Source: Cellvibrio polysaccharolyticus
GTDB lineage: Bacteria; Pseudomonadota; Gammaproteobacteria; Pseudomonadales; Cellvibrionaceae
Direction of reading: 5' to 3'
Length of the DNA stretch: 64,000 bases
Assembly (NCBI RefSeq): GCF_015182315.1
Contig: NZ_PRDL01000001.1
Location: forward strand, 3,348,001-3,412,000
The position numbers and the translations under genes were made by a program. Numbering within the stretch: the stretch's first letter is position 1; each line of letters opens with the position of its first letter. The notes under the pieces were generated by a model, which was not told where the DNA came from, searched no databases, and saw only the letters and a list, made by a program, of their open reading frames with translations. Below, in pieces: positions 1-9,331 of this stretch.

Positions 1-174
1 CGCCAGGAGATAGGCGCGTTTTAAATGATCCGGTTCATCCGGTGATTGAAAAGGAGGGATGAGCGACGAAAAAAATGCAGTAATGATGAAAAATAAAAGA
101 GCAATCAATACATTGCTCTTTGAACTGAAAAAATTGTTCAATAAAAAAACAGGTTTCATAAATAGATGACGCAT
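1..174 (-). CDS. DUF2142-like membrane protein, N-terminal fragment
   Basis: An open frame of 58 codons runs off the left edge of the window. It has a basic N-terminus, a hydrophobic segment at about residues 21-40 and then the string PPFQSPDEPDHLKRAY at 40-55. The 'PPFQ.PDEP.H..RAY' pattern after the first membrane helix is typical of the DUF2142 family of polytopic membrane proteins, often found in surface-polysaccharide loci. The ATG at 174 lies five bases after the stop of the upstream gene, which suggests translational coupling; the ATG at 159 is an alternative start. The function of the family is not established. Confidence 0.7.
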   Translation of the reverse strand, partial: MRHLFMKPVFLLNNFFSSKSNVLIALLFFIITAFFSSLIPPFQSPDEPDHLKRAYLLA

Positions 175-179
175 ATAAA

Positions 180-2300
180 TCAGTGGTTCCCACATTGGTA
201 AGCCGGTGCGCTTTGGGTCGGTAGCAAGCGATGGCGACCAAAAGCCGGGTCATCACTGTACAAACATAAACTTGAGAGCGGCAGCTTTTCAGAGCTGTGA
301 ATAAACAGGCGGAAACCTGATAAATTTAGCCGCGGGTCGCCTTTAGCCTCCGCAACGTCGGGTCGCTCTACCCGCTCTATACGTGCTTTAATGGATTTTT
401 TTTGATTGCTCAGAAGTTGCACACTCTCTTCAGAAAACATTCCCCAGCCACGTACTTCAAGCCAGCCGTTTTCTTCTATCACCTGATCAATAAAGCCATC
501 ATGCTTCAGATCGCTGGCTTCCATACCCGCACTTTCAATAGCGATGATTGTTGCAGGACCAACCACCACTTTCGGCAAGCGAATAACATCGAAACCTGAT
601 GTCCAGGGTTCACTCACATCCGCAACTTGAATATGAGCATAGCGATTGAAAATATGTCTGAACCGGTTGTCCGACATTTCAGGGAATAACGCCCTGAAAA
701 AGGGCGACTTTGGCATCATCAGCACATGCGATATGGAAGGCAACCCCAACCCTTGCAAAATAGCACCAGGATAGCCGCCAACAGCCACCCATCCCTTGGG
801 ATGAGTTTGCCCAAGTTCTTTAAGGTTATTCAGCGCCGGTGATTGTTTTAAAGAAAAGATTGGCTTGGCAGATTGCCCGGGATTGAAAGTGCCCCAGTAA
901 ATGAGATTGATCAATAAGGCTGTGACCAGTAATACCAGCAATTTCTTTGTGTGATCACCCGCTAACTGTTGACCAGCCAGTACCGCCACAGCGATGAGGA
1001 TAAGCGGAGCAATCAATTCCCACGCTGATTTTTCTCCAATAGGTTGGCCATGTAATACACAGGCTGCACTATAAATACCAACTGAAACTATTAAAAAGAC
1101 AAGGGCTCTTACCAGTGTGAATCGAATATCGCAGACCATCAATGCGTAAATTGCCAGGAAATTTACGGTTAAACCTAATGCCCACATCATGCGTATTCCG
1201 GGCACACGGTCGAGCAGTGTTAAACGAGCCAACCATTCCGGACTGGACACCAGCATCCACAGTGACATAGCAATGATTGTGAATATAAACATTGCTATCA
1301 CGGTTTTTTGAGTCCTTACAAGGGATCGATAATTACCGAAAACTACCGCCATAAGTGGTAGCAAGCTTGTGACAGCTCCCACCTCGCAGATATTCAAAAT
1401 CCAGGCTTCGTTGTTGGAGTGATTGATATAAGGAATAAAGGCCGACAACCATAACAACCAGGAAGCATCCCCGCCAAGCGAAAGCCGCTGTCCAGGATAA
1501 ACAGTTTGCGACATGATCGCGATAGGGTCTTCCAGATAAAGATAAACCACTACCAACGCCGCAATGCCGCCCACACCGAGCCCGACAATAGTTTTAATAT
1601 TTAACAATTTGCGGTTAAAGGCCAGCAGCAACAATAAGGCGAAATAAGCGGTTGAAATGACGATAGGCGGATAGGTATGAGACAACAACCAGGCGGCAGA
1701 GATATAAAAAAAGACGACTATTTTTTTTAAGGATATGGTTTCACACCAGAACACGGCGAGTAACAACCAGGGTGTGAGCGCAATTATTGGCCCAAGTGTT
1801 GTCCACCATACCTGTGTAAAACCACTAAAAAAAAGAACAAGGGAAAATATTCCCGCAACATAGCCGGTTTTTGTCTCCGGAAGTATTTTTTCGGTGAGCT
1901 GCTTCCAACCAAGGATAAAAGCAACCATGATTAAAGCGTGATGCATGGAGAATGCATAAGCTTCATTCATAATCAAAAAGGGCCATAACAGCGGCTTGAA
2001 AAACAGCCCCCAATCTTTAATGGGCAAGGCGCTGAAGCCGCGAAAGTCTTCGTGATAGATTGAATTCAGGTTATGTCTGGCAAAATCATTGTTAACAACC
2101 GCTTGGAAATAGGGTGTCCAGACCGCCCATTCATCAGAACGAATGGCTTTGGCGGAACCCCACCACAAGCCTTCCCCGTTATGACCGAACATATCAAGGA
2201 CCAGACCGTATGACGAAGGGGTGAGACAAAAAGCGACGTAAACAATAAAAAAGGCCAGAACGGCCAGATTGAATTTATCCAGATATTGGCGTGACAACAC
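180..2300 (-). CDS. Large polytopic membrane protein (DUF7657-like)
   Basis: About 706 residues with many hydrophobic helices between residues 10 and 490, then a soluble C-terminal region of about 200 residues. After the first helix a segment reads IRSDEWAVWTPY, which resembles the conserved part of DUF7657-type membrane proteins; the overall plan is that of membrane glycosyltransferases or flippase-like proteins of surface-sugar loci. I chose the GTG at 2300 because AGGGG lies seven bases upstream; the frame stays open to 2462, but that extension looks non-coding in composition. It sits directly upstream of the DUF2142-like gene and they probably form an operon. Substrate unknown. Confidence 0.6.
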   Translation of the reverse strand: MLSRQYLDKFNLAVLAFFIVYVAFCLTPSSYGLVLDMFGHNGEGLWWGSAKAIRSDEWAVWTPYFQAVVNNDFARHNLNSIYHEDFRGFSALPIKDWGLFFKPLLWPFLIMNEAYAFSMHHALIMVAFILGWKQLTEKILPETKTGYVAGIFSLVLFFSGFTQVWWTTLGPIIALTPWLLLAVFWCETISLKKIVVFFYISAAWLLSHTYPPIVISTAYFALLLLLAFNRKLLNIKTIVGLGVGGIAALVVVYLYLEDPIAIMSQTVYPGQRLSLGGDASWLLWLSAFIPYINHSNNEAWILNICEVGAVTSLLPLMAVVFGNYRSLVRTQKTVIAMFIFTIIAMSLWMLVSSPEWLARLTLLDRVPGIRMMWALGLTVNFLAIYALMVCDIRFTLVRALVFLIVSVGIYSAACVLHGQPIGEKSAWELIAPLILIAVAVLAGQQLAGDHTKKLLVLLVTALLINLIYWGTFNPGQSAKPIFSLKQSPALNNLKELGQTHPKGWVAVGGYPGAILQGLGLPSISHVLMMPKSPFFRALFPEMSDNRFRHIFNRYAHIQVADVSEPWTSGFDVIRLPKVVVGPATIIAIESAGMEASDLKHDGFIDQVIEENGWLEVRGWGMFSEESVQLLSNQKKSIKARIERVERPDVAEAKGDPRLNLSGFRLFIHSSEKLPLSSLCLYSDDPAFGRHRLLPTQSAPAYQCGNH

Positions 2301-2508
2301 AAAGCATCCCCTGATATATGCCCCCGGTATGGTTTTTTTGTGAAAAACGCCCGGGAATCTCCTGATAATACAGGGACATATAGTAACGAAAGAATGAAAT
2401 GATGCCCACTTTATAATGGTCAGAGCCAGAGCCAGACTACGGTTTCGCAACACAGGCCACAAAGCTGATCAAAATTCACTCAGCGATGAAAGCATTCGCT
2501 GCTGCAGG

Positions 2509-3537
2509 TTAACGGGAAAGATTTCTCACAATAGCCTCCCCCACGCCATTTAAAGGAATAACCTCATTAACACCACCCAACTTGATCGCCTCTCGCGGCA
2601 TACCGAAAACCACGCAGCTTTTTTCGTCCTGGGCGATGGTGTGGCCGCCTTGTTGATGGATGTTGAGCATACCCCGGGCGCCGTCTTTGCCCATGCCGGT
2701 TAGCAAGACGGCAACGGCATTTCTGCCCGCTGCGGCGGCTACCGAGTTGAAGAGCAAGTCTACTGCGGGTTTGTGGCGCAAGCTGGGGGGTTCATCGTTC
2801 AACCGGGTGATATAGGTGTTACTCATTCGAGCCACAATAAGGTGCTTGTCGCCCGGAGCCAGGAAAACGTGTCCGGGCAAAATGCGCTCCTCTCCTTTGG
2901 CTTCAACCACCGTCAAACGCGTAAGGCGGTCCAGGCGCCTGGCGAAGGATTCGGTAAATCCGGCGGGCATATGCTGGGTGATGACGATACCGGGAATATT
3001 CGACGGTAGTTGCGACAGCACCGATTTGATCGCTTCGGTTCCTCCGGTTGAAGCACCGATGGCAATTATTTTTTCAGCGCCAACCAGCGGCGTTTTATAG
3101 GCAACCGGGCTGGCTGGCGAACGGGAAGGATTATGTAATGATGCTTTTGCCGCTGCCAGCAGTTTTTCAATGATGATCTCAGCGTATTCATTCAAACCCG
3201 CCGCGATGCCCACCGACGGCTTTTCTATAAAATCCACCGCACCCAGCTCCAGCGCCCGCAAGGTGGCCTCTGCGTGTGAGTGGGTCAAGGTAGAAATCAT
3301 AATCACCGGGGTTGGCCGAGCGGCCATCAGTTTTTCAAGAAAGGTCAGCCCGTCCATACGAGGCATTTCAATGTCCAGCGTGATTACATCCGGCTTGAAC
3401 TGAAGAATCATTTCACGGGCAATGAACGGATCGGCCGCTGCTCCCACCAATTCCAGCTCACTGCTTTGGCGAATAATGCTCGCCAACAAACTGCGTATCA
3501 GTGCCGAGTCATCCACAATAAGCACTTTGAAAGGCAT
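2509..3537 (-). CDS. cheB: Chemotaxis response regulator protein-glutamate methylesterase CheB
   Basis: 342 residues. The N-terminal receiver domain (about 1-120) carries the acidic pair D9/D10 and the phospho-acceptor D55 (in LDIEMPRMDG). The C-terminal methylesterase/deamidase domain (about 150-342) has the catalytic triad S163 (GASTGG), H189 (TQHMP) and D285 (GMGKDGARGM). It removes methyl groups from receptor glutamates and deamidates glutamines, for adaptation in the cytoplasm. The ATG at 3537 is preferred over the GTG at 3543 because AAGGAG lies five bases before the ATG. It is the last gene of the che operon, nine bases after cheD. Confidence 0.96.
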   Translation of the reverse strand: MPFKVLIVDDSALIRSLLASIIRQSSELELVGAAADPFIAREMILQFKPDVITLDIEMPRMDGLTFLEKLMAARPTPVIMISTLTHSHAEATLRALELGAVDFIEKPSVGIAAGLNEYAEIIIEKLLAAAKASLHNPSRSPASPVAYKTPLVGAEKIIAIGASTGGTEAIKSVLSQLPSNIPGIVITQHMPAGFTESFARRLDRLTRLTVVEAKGEERILPGHVFLAPGDKHLIVARMSNTYITRLNDEPPSLRHKPAVDLLFNSVAAAAGRNAVAVLLTGMGKDGARGMLNIHQQGGHTIAQDEKSCVVFGMPREAIKLGGVNEVIPLNGVGEAIVRNLSR

Positions 3538-3546
3538 GTTCACTCC

Positions 3547-4155
3547 TTAGAAAAAGTCTACCTCGCCGGATTTAGGCGATAACCGCATCCGCATACGATA
3601 TTCGCTCTCCCGGTCCATAATGGTGGTGTTGTGCAGTACCCGCAGCTTCTTCACCAACACTTTGCCGCTGTCCGGAAAGAAGTAAATTTTACGTGGATAC
3701 ACATCCAGCAAGTCCTGCGCGAGTAAAGGGATATTCTCCATACGCAGGTAGTCGAGGGTAAATTCCGCATTGCGCTGCCCGACGTTGGTAACGGTCATAT
3801 TCTGCATGAGGTTGGCCCCACCAAAGACTTTCGCTTCCAACTGCCCGCGACTGGCTCCAAATTTAATGAGCTGATTGATTAGCATCTCCATCGCATAGTT
3901 TCCGTAGCGGGCTGACTCAGCTAAAAAATCACTGCTACCGGAAACATCACCGGGTAATAAAAAGTGATTCATACCGCCAAAACCGGTGCGTCTATCGCGA
4001 AGGCAAACCGCAACACAAGAACCCAGCACAGTGACTATCATCCGCTTGCTCTGTGTTGCGTAAAATTCGCCGGGTAAAATTTTCACCGCCTCCTGCTGAA
4101 AATAGCGGTCAAAATAACGGTTGGGCGCCATCTGTGCCACAGATTGTTCATTCAC
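3547..4155 (-). CDS. cheD: Chemoreceptor glutamine deamidase CheD
   Basis: 202 residues from the GTG at 4155, which overlaps the cheR stop by eight bases. The family's core is visible: LGSCVAVCLRD with the catalytic cysteine, then GGMNHFLLP with the catalytic histidine, and the KVFGGANLM segment. CheD deamidates receptor glutamines and assists adaptation. The frame is open further upstream (to 4260) but that part lies inside cheR and is not needed. The protein ends in SGEVDFF, a tail similar to that of the receptor at 9722-10864. Position between cheR and cheB matches the Che2-type operon of Pseudomonas aeruginosa. Confidence 0.93.
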   Translation of the reverse strand: MNEQSVAQMAPNRYFDRYFQQEAVKILPGEFYATQSKRMIVTVLGSCVAVCLRDRRTGFGGMNHFLLPGDVSGSSDFLAESARYGNYAMEMLINQLIKFGASRGQLEAKVFGGANLMQNMTVTNVGQRNAEFTLDYLRMENIPLLAQDLLDVYPRKIYFFPDSGKVLVKKLRVLHNTTIMDRESEYRMRMRLSPKSGEVDFF

Positions 4156-5005
4156 GGAGTGCGCTCCGGGATACCGGGCGGTAAATGGATTTACCAGCCA
4201 ACGTAACAAGGTGGCTGGCATGCAAAAAACTTTCAGAGTGCCCGGCAATGTATAAACCATCAGGAGCTAACAGGCTCACCATTTTCTGCAGAATGTCCAG
4301 CTGCGTTTTTTTGTCAAAATAGATCATGACATTGCGACAAAAAATAACATCAAAAGGAGGTTTTATTGACCAACGGCTATCCAGCAAATTGATCTGTTGA
4401 AAATCAACCATACTTTTCAGGGAATCGCTTACCCTGACCTTGCCCGTTTGAGCACCCCGCCCTTTGAGAAAGTATTTTTTTAAATAGTCTTCGGGAATGT
4501 TCTTTGTGCGCGAAAGATCATAAACCCCGGTTTGTGCCTGAGTGAGCACCCGGCTGTCAATATCCGATGCGATGATCTCTACCGATGCATTACATTTTTT
4601 TGCGGTCTCCGCCAGCGTCATGGCAATGGAGTAAGGTTCTTCGCCGGTACTGGCGGCGGCACACCAGCAACGCAATGTTTTTCTCTTATTAAAAACAGTT
4701 AACGCATGGTCAGCCAATATATTGAAATGGTGTGCCTCTCGAAAAAACGCGGTCAGGTTGGTCGTTAATGCATTCACGAACTCCTCGTGCTCTTCCGGGT
4801 GTTGCTGCAACCACTGAATATATTCCTGAAAGGTTTTCAGGTGCAGCGCTTGCAACCGGCGTGACAAGCGCGAATACACCATTTGCGGTTTGCTGTCAGA
4901 GAGATTGATGCCGGTTTTCGCGAGCAGCAGCTTTCGAATAAATTCAAAATCCCTGGCAGAAAAAGCATAGCGGTCAAATTCCTGAAAAGCCTTTGTTTCA
5001 TCCAT
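4148..5005 (-). CDS. cheR: Chemotaxis protein methyltransferase CheR
   Basis: 285 residues. An N-terminal alpha-helical CheR domain (about 15-70) precedes a SAM-dependent methyltransferase domain with WCAAASTGEEPYS as the SAM-binding motif near 115, ASDID near 147 and FDVIFCRNVMIYFD near 215-228. It methylates receptor glutamates. GGAG lies a few bases before the ATG. The neighbouring receptor ends in a WxxF pentapeptide of the sort that docks the beta-subdomain of CheR. The 3' end overlaps cheD. Confidence 0.95.
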   Translation of the reverse strand: MDETKAFQEFDRYAFSARDFEFIRKLLLAKTGINLSDSKPQMVYSRLSRRLQALHLKTFQEYIQWLQQHPEEHEEFVNALTTNLTAFFREAHHFNILADHALTVFNKRKTLRCWCAAASTGEEPYSIAMTLAETAKKCNASVEIIASDIDSRVLTQAQTGVYDLSRTKNIPEDYLKKYFLKGRGAQTGKVRVSDSLKSMVDFQQINLLDSRWSIKPPFDVIFCRNVMIYFDKKTQLDILQKMVSLLAPDGLYIAGHSESFLHASHLVTLAGKSIYRPVSRSALRE

Positions 5006-5037
5006 AGCGGCTCCGTCAACAATCAGCCGGGGATCGG

Positions 5038-6996
5038 CTAAAACTCCTCCCAGTCGTCACTCCCTTGAGACTTTTTGGATAGTGCCGGTGATGTTTTTGA
5101 CGGTGTTTTCGCCAGCTGTTTAGCCGGTTTGGCAAGCAGGCGGTTGGATACGGCTAACGGTTGGTTGGCATCCGTATTTAAACTGAACAAGGCTACCCGG
5201 CGGGTGAGCTGGTCGGCCTGCGACTGCAAGCTTTCTGCGGCAGCCGCTGCCTGCTCCACCAACGCAGCATTTTGCTGGGTCATATCATCCATTTGACTGA
5301 CCGCGGTTGAAACCTCCTGAATCCCCAACGATTGCTCGGCAGAGGCAGAGGCAATTTCCGACATGATGTCATTGACGCGCTTGATAGCGGTCACAATTTC
5401 CTTCATGGTATTTCCGGATTTACTCACCAGTACATTGCCGTTTTCTATTTTTTTCACGGAATCGGAGATGAGGCCTTTGATATCTTTCGCGGCACTGGCC
5501 GACCGCTGCGCAAGTGTACGGACCTCTGAAGCGACTACCGCAAAACCACGCCCCTGATCTCCGGCTCTTGCCGCTTCGACGGCCGCATTGAGCGCAAGGA
5601 TATTGGTCTGAAAAGCAATACCGTCAATGACACCAATAATGTCGGAAATTTTTTGCGCTGATTCATTAATCGCATTCATGGTAGCAACCACCTGCTGAAT
5701 CAACTCGCCGCCTTCGGTGGCAACATTGGAGGCTTGTTCGGCAAGCGTGTTGGCTTGCTTCGCATTATCGGCATTCAGTTTCACGGTGGAGGTCAACTCT
5801 TCCATACTGGAAGCGGTTTGCTCGAGGTTGGAAGCTTGTTGCTCGGTTCGGGAAGAGAGATCGGCATTGCCTGAGGCAATTTCACTGGATGCGGTAAAAA
5901 TGGTTTCCGCTGCACTGCGAATTTCGCCAATCATTGTTGAGAGGCTGGCGGTGGTATTCTGGCAATATTCCTTTAATTCACCAAAGGTGCCCTGGTAATC
6001 TGCCACAATGTTTTCGGTGAGATCACCTTTGGCCACAGCACCCAATACCCGGCTAACATCCGTTAAACCTTTTTCTGCGGTTTCAACCAGCGTGTTCAGG
6101 CCCTCCGCCAATGTCAAAAAGAAATCGTTTTTACCTTCAATGGCAATACGCTGTGAGAAATTGCCATTGGCAGCCGCCAGCACGAGCTGATTTACTTCGG
6201 CTTGCACAGCCACTTCCTGGGTGCGATCCAGCCATTCAACCACCGAGCCCAAACGCTTGCCATCGGCAGTAAAGATCGGGTTGGCTACCAGCCGAAAGTG
6301 ACGGTTGCCCACCACAATATTGCCCACGTAGGTACTGGTCAGCTTTTCCAACAAGGCTTGTTGGTGGGCCGGGTTTTTATGGAAGATATCCATGTTGCTG
6401 CCAACGATGGTATCCACCGAAAAATGCGGTAGCACTTTACGTAAATCTGACTCGGCGCCGCGCAACATACGGTCCACCGATTTATTCATATAGATAATTT
6501 TCCGATCATTGTCGGCAATCATCACATTGGTTGTGGTGGCTTCCAGCGCGCCGAGCATACGGCTCATCGCATGCTCGGCGGCAACCTCTTTTGTGGTGTC
6601 CTGCCACTCAACCACCGAACCAAGGCGCTCCCCTGAATCGGAAAATATCGGGTTGGCAATCAAACGGAAATTTCGTTTTCCGACGGTGATATTGGAGGTG
6701 TAGGTGGACGATAATTTCTCCAGCAGTTGCTGCTGATGTGCAGGGTTACGGTGAAAGCTGTCCATGCTGGTGTTGATAATTCTATCCACCGAGAAATGTG
6801 GCAACACCTCGCGAATGTCTGCCTCCGCCTCACGTAGCAGTTTTTTCACGGCTTCATTCATATAAACAATGATGCGGCCGGCGTCCGCAATCATCACACT
6901 GGATGAGGTTGCATCCAGTGCCGAGGTCATTTGTCGCTGCAGTTTTTGTCTGGCGACTTCCTGATTAATTTGCTGCGAGGATTTAAAAAGATTCAT
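5038..6996 (-). CDS. Cytoplasmic methyl-accepting chemotaxis protein with tandem PAS domains
   Basis: 652 residues from the ATG at 6996 (GGGAAA just upstream). No membrane segment is visible, so it should be cytoplasmic. Two PAS domains, about residues 23-135 and 138-255, are clear tandem copies of each other: both contain VMIAD, IxYMN, VLPHFSVD, NPAHQ and GSVVEW. A HAMP-like linker follows and then the receptor signalling domain, with the hairpin tip QTNILALNAAIEAARAGDQG near 460. It ends in DDWEEF, whose last five residues fit the xWxxF docking peptide for CheR; Aer2/McpB in the P. aeruginosa Che2 operon ends in GWEEF at the same operon position. The PAS ligand (redox, oxygen or other) cannot be read from sequence. 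Confidence 0.93.
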   Translation of the reverse strand: MNLFKSSQQINQEVARQKLQRQMTSALDATSSSVMIADAGRIIVYMNEAVKKLLREAEADIREVLPHFSVDRIINTSMDSFHRNPAHQQQLLEKLSSTYTSNITVGKRNFRLIANPIFSDSGERLGSVVEWQDTTKEVAAEHAMSRMLGALEATTTNVMIADNDRKIIYMNKSVDRMLRGAESDLRKVLPHFSVDTIVGSNMDIFHKNPAHQQALLEKLTSTYVGNIVVGNRHFRLVANPIFTADGKRLGSVVEWLDRTQEVAVQAEVNQLVLAAANGNFSQRIAIEGKNDFFLTLAEGLNTLVETAEKGLTDVSRVLGAVAKGDLTENIVADYQGTFGELKEYCQNTTASLSTMIGEIRSAAETIFTASSEIASGNADLSSRTEQQASNLEQTASSMEELTSTVKLNADNAKQANTLAEQASNVATEGGELIQQVVATMNAINESAQKISDIIGVIDGIAFQTNILALNAAVEAARAGDQGRGFAVVASEVRTLAQRSASAAKDIKGLISDSVKKIENGNVLVSKSGNTMKEIVTAIKRVNDIMSEIASASAEQSLGIQEVSTAVSQMDDMTQQNAALVEQAAAAAESLQSQADQLTRRVALFSLNTDANQPLAVSNRLLAKPAKQLAKTPSKTSPALSKKSQGSDDWEEF

Positions 6997-7021
6997 AGCA
7001 ATTTCCCTGATAATAATGTCG

Positions 7022-7504
7022 CTATTGAGCGTCCACCAACCCCAACTCATCACTGCTGATCATTTTTCCTATATCAACGACGATAATCATGTCGTCGTGC
7101 ACTGCCGCCAAACCAATCAAATAACGATGGTCAAAAGCTACACCAAAATCAGGCGGGGGCTTAAGCTCAGCCTGATCCAAAGTAATCACATCGGAAACGC
7201 TATCCACCACGATACCGACAATCCGTTGGTGGATATGCAGAACAATGACGATGGTGAATTCGTTGTAAACGCTGTTACCAACCCCGAAACAGAGGCGTAA
7301 ATCCACGATGGGCACAATTTCACCGCGCAAATTAATAATGCCTTTGACATGCTCCGGGGCATTGGCGATACGCGTTACCGATTCGTAGCCGCGAATTTCC
7401 TTAACGGTGAGAATATCAATAGCATAATGTTCGTCACCCAGCCGAAAAGTCAGGTATTCCCGCACCCGGTTATTATCCGTAGCAACACTGGCTGATGCCG
7501 TCAT
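7022..7504 (-). CDS. cheW: Chemotaxis adaptor protein CheW
   Basis: 160 residues forming one CheW/SH3-like domain: YLTFRLGDEHYAIDILTVKEI, then INLRGEIVPIVDLR (conserved NLRG with the Arg that contacts receptors), then GIVVDSVSDV and the PPP loop. It couples receptors to CheA. Its ATG overlaps the cheA stop in an ATGA junction, so the two are translationally coupled. Confidence 0.96.
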   Translation of the reverse strand: MTASASVATDNNRVREYLTFRLGDEHYAIDILTVKEIRGYESVTRIANAPEHVKGIINLRGEIVPIVDLRLCFGVGNSVYNEFTIVIVLHIHQRIVGIVVDSVSDVITLDQAELKPPPDFGVAFDHRYLIGLAAVHDDMIIVVDIGKMISSDELGLVDAQ

Positions 7505-9309
7505 GCAGCATACCCCCGCTGTTTTTCTGAAGGGTTGTTTTCATACAAGGACTCGATATCCAGAATAAGTGCCACGCGCCCGTCGCCCATGATAGTTGCT
7601 CCGGAAATACCGGTAACGCGTCGATAATGTTGTTCAAGACTTTTGATAACCACCTGTTGCTGCCCCACCAAAGCATCAACCAACAGTGCAAAATGCTTGT
7701 GTGCCGACTCAACCAATACAATCACCCCATCGGTGGGCTGCTCAATGGTGGTTTCTATTTCCATCTCGCGGGATAAAGATACAATTGGCCAATATTGATC
7801 TCTTACCCACAGCAACTGATCCTGCCCTGCCAGCGATTTGATATTGGCAGCATCCGGTTGCAAACATTCAACGATATTTGCCAAGGGGATAATGAAAATT
7901 TCATTGCCCACCGAGACACTCATACCATCCACAATAGCCAACGTCAGCGGCAGAAATATTTTAAAACAGGTGCCCTGCCCGGCGACTGAATGGATTTCTA
8001 TTCGCCCCCCCAGCGTTAGCACATTGCGTTTAACCACATCCAACCCGACTCCGCGCCCGGAAATATCGGTCACTTGCCGGGCGGTAGAAAACCCTGGGGC
8101 AAAAATCAATTGCCAGACGCTTTGGTCATCGCTCGCATTATCCACAGCAATGTTTTTTTCCAGGGCTTTGGCAATGATTTTTTCACGGTTAAGGCCTGCA
8201 CCATCATCCTGAATAGCAATGACGATGTTTCCACCCTGCCGCGATGCTTGTAGCGTTACCGTTCCTCTACTCGGCTTTCCGGACGCTTGCCGCACCGATG
8301 CGGCTTCAATGCCATGGTCAATGCTGTTGCGTACCAGATGAGTGAGCGGGTCAACCAGCTTTTCGATCAGGCCTTTGTCCAGCTCGGTTTGCTCGCCTTC
8401 AATAATCAGATCGATTTCCTTATCGAGTTTTGAAGAAAGTTCACGCACAACGCGCGGAAAGCGGTTGAATACAGAAGACACCGGTAGCATGCGCACACTC
8501 ATAACCGCTTCCTGCATCTCACGGGTATTGCGCTCAAGATCATCCAGAATAACCTGAAATTTTTCTGCCATTTTTCCATCCAGCTGTTCCGCCATCACCG
8601 CCAACATGGATTGCGTAATAACAATTTCACCCACCAGATTAATCAGACAATCCAGCTTTTCGACGTCCACCCTTACCGAGGCGGTCTCGCGCGCATCAAC
8701 CGTTTTTTTGACCGGAGGCTTTCCGGTCGCCGGCGTAACGGCAGTCATCGCTGTGGTGATTGGCTCGGCGGGAGGCATTTCGATAATCGGCGCCGGTGTG
8801 CTGGCATCCAGCTCATCGAAAAAACCGAAGAAAGGATCCTGGTCTGCAGGTTTGGGCGTTTCCAGCGGTTGATCATCAAAAAAACCGAAACCGTCATCCG
8901 ATGGTTTATTCACCGTAGAATCTGACAGCTGGAAGCTTTCGAGCTTTTTTTTCATGCGCGCAATGGCCGCGTCATCCACGGAATTTTGCTGGCGATAGGC
9001 ACAGAGCGTGTCTTTGAGCACATCGGTCGCCTCCAAAAAAACATCCAGCATGGCGCGCGATGGCGCCAGTTGATGATTCCTTAATTTATCCAGCAAACCT
9101 TCGAGAATATGTGTCAGCGCGGTCAGTGCGGTGAAGCCGAATATTCCGCTGCCGCCTTTGATGGAATGTGCCGCACGAAAAATACTGTTTAACGCTTCGG
9201 TATCAGGATCGGTCAGATCCAGCGATAGTAACAACTGTTCCATGGTGTCGAGGTGCTCCTGGCTTTCCTCGAAAAAAACACCGTGAAACTGCTGCATATC
9301 GATCGACAT
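7501..9309 (-). CDS. cheA: Chemotaxis sensor histidine kinase CheA
   Basis: 602 residues. The Hpt (P1) domain has the phosphorylatable H48 in RAAHSIKGGS. The stretch from about 110 to 215 is rich in Pro, Asp and Phe and shows no recognisable P2 (CheY/CheB-binding) fold. The dimerisation helix follows (VDVEKLDCLINLVGEIVI), then the ATPase domain with N (HLVRNSIDHGIE), G1 (IAIQDDGAGL) and G2 (SGRGVGLDVV) boxes, and a C-terminal CheW-like regulatory domain. Start at ATG 9309 with AGGAAG upstream; the longer frame to 9378 overlaps cheY and is less likely. It phosphorylates CheY and CheB. Confidence 0.95.
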   Translation of the reverse strand: MSIDMQQFHGVFFEESQEHLDTMEQLLLSLDLTDPDTEALNSIFRAAHSIKGGSGIFGFTALTALTHILEGLLDKLRNHQLAPSRAMLDVFLEATDVLKDTLCAYRQQNSVDDAAIARMKKKLESFQLSDSTVNKPSDDGFGFFDDQPLETPKPADQDPFFGFFDELDASTPAPIIEMPPAEPITTAMTAVTPATGKPPVKKTVDARETASVRVDVEKLDCLINLVGEIVITQSMLAVMAEQLDGKMAEKFQVILDDLERNTREMQEAVMSVRMLPVSSVFNRFPRVVRELSSKLDKEIDLIIEGEQTELDKGLIEKLVDPLTHLVRNSIDHGIEAASVRQASGKPSRGTVTLQASRQGGNIVIAIQDDGAGLNREKIIAKALEKNIAVDNASDDQSVWQLIFAPGFSTARQVTDISGRGVGLDVVKRNVLTLGGRIEIHSVAGQGTCFKIFLPLTLAIVDGMSVSVGNEIFIIPLANIVECLQPDAANIKSLAGQDQLLWVRDQYWPIVSLSREMEIETTIEQPTDGVIVLVESAHKHFALLVDALVGQQQVVIKSLEQHYRRVTGISGATIMGDGRVALILDIESLYENNPSEKQRGYAA

Positions 9310-9331
9310 AACACGCTTCCTGTGCGTTGGT

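Noticed and set aside
35..256. 73-codon minus-strand frame at the left edge
   Set aside because: It overlaps in another frame the DUF2142-like start and the end of the upstream gene, both better supported.
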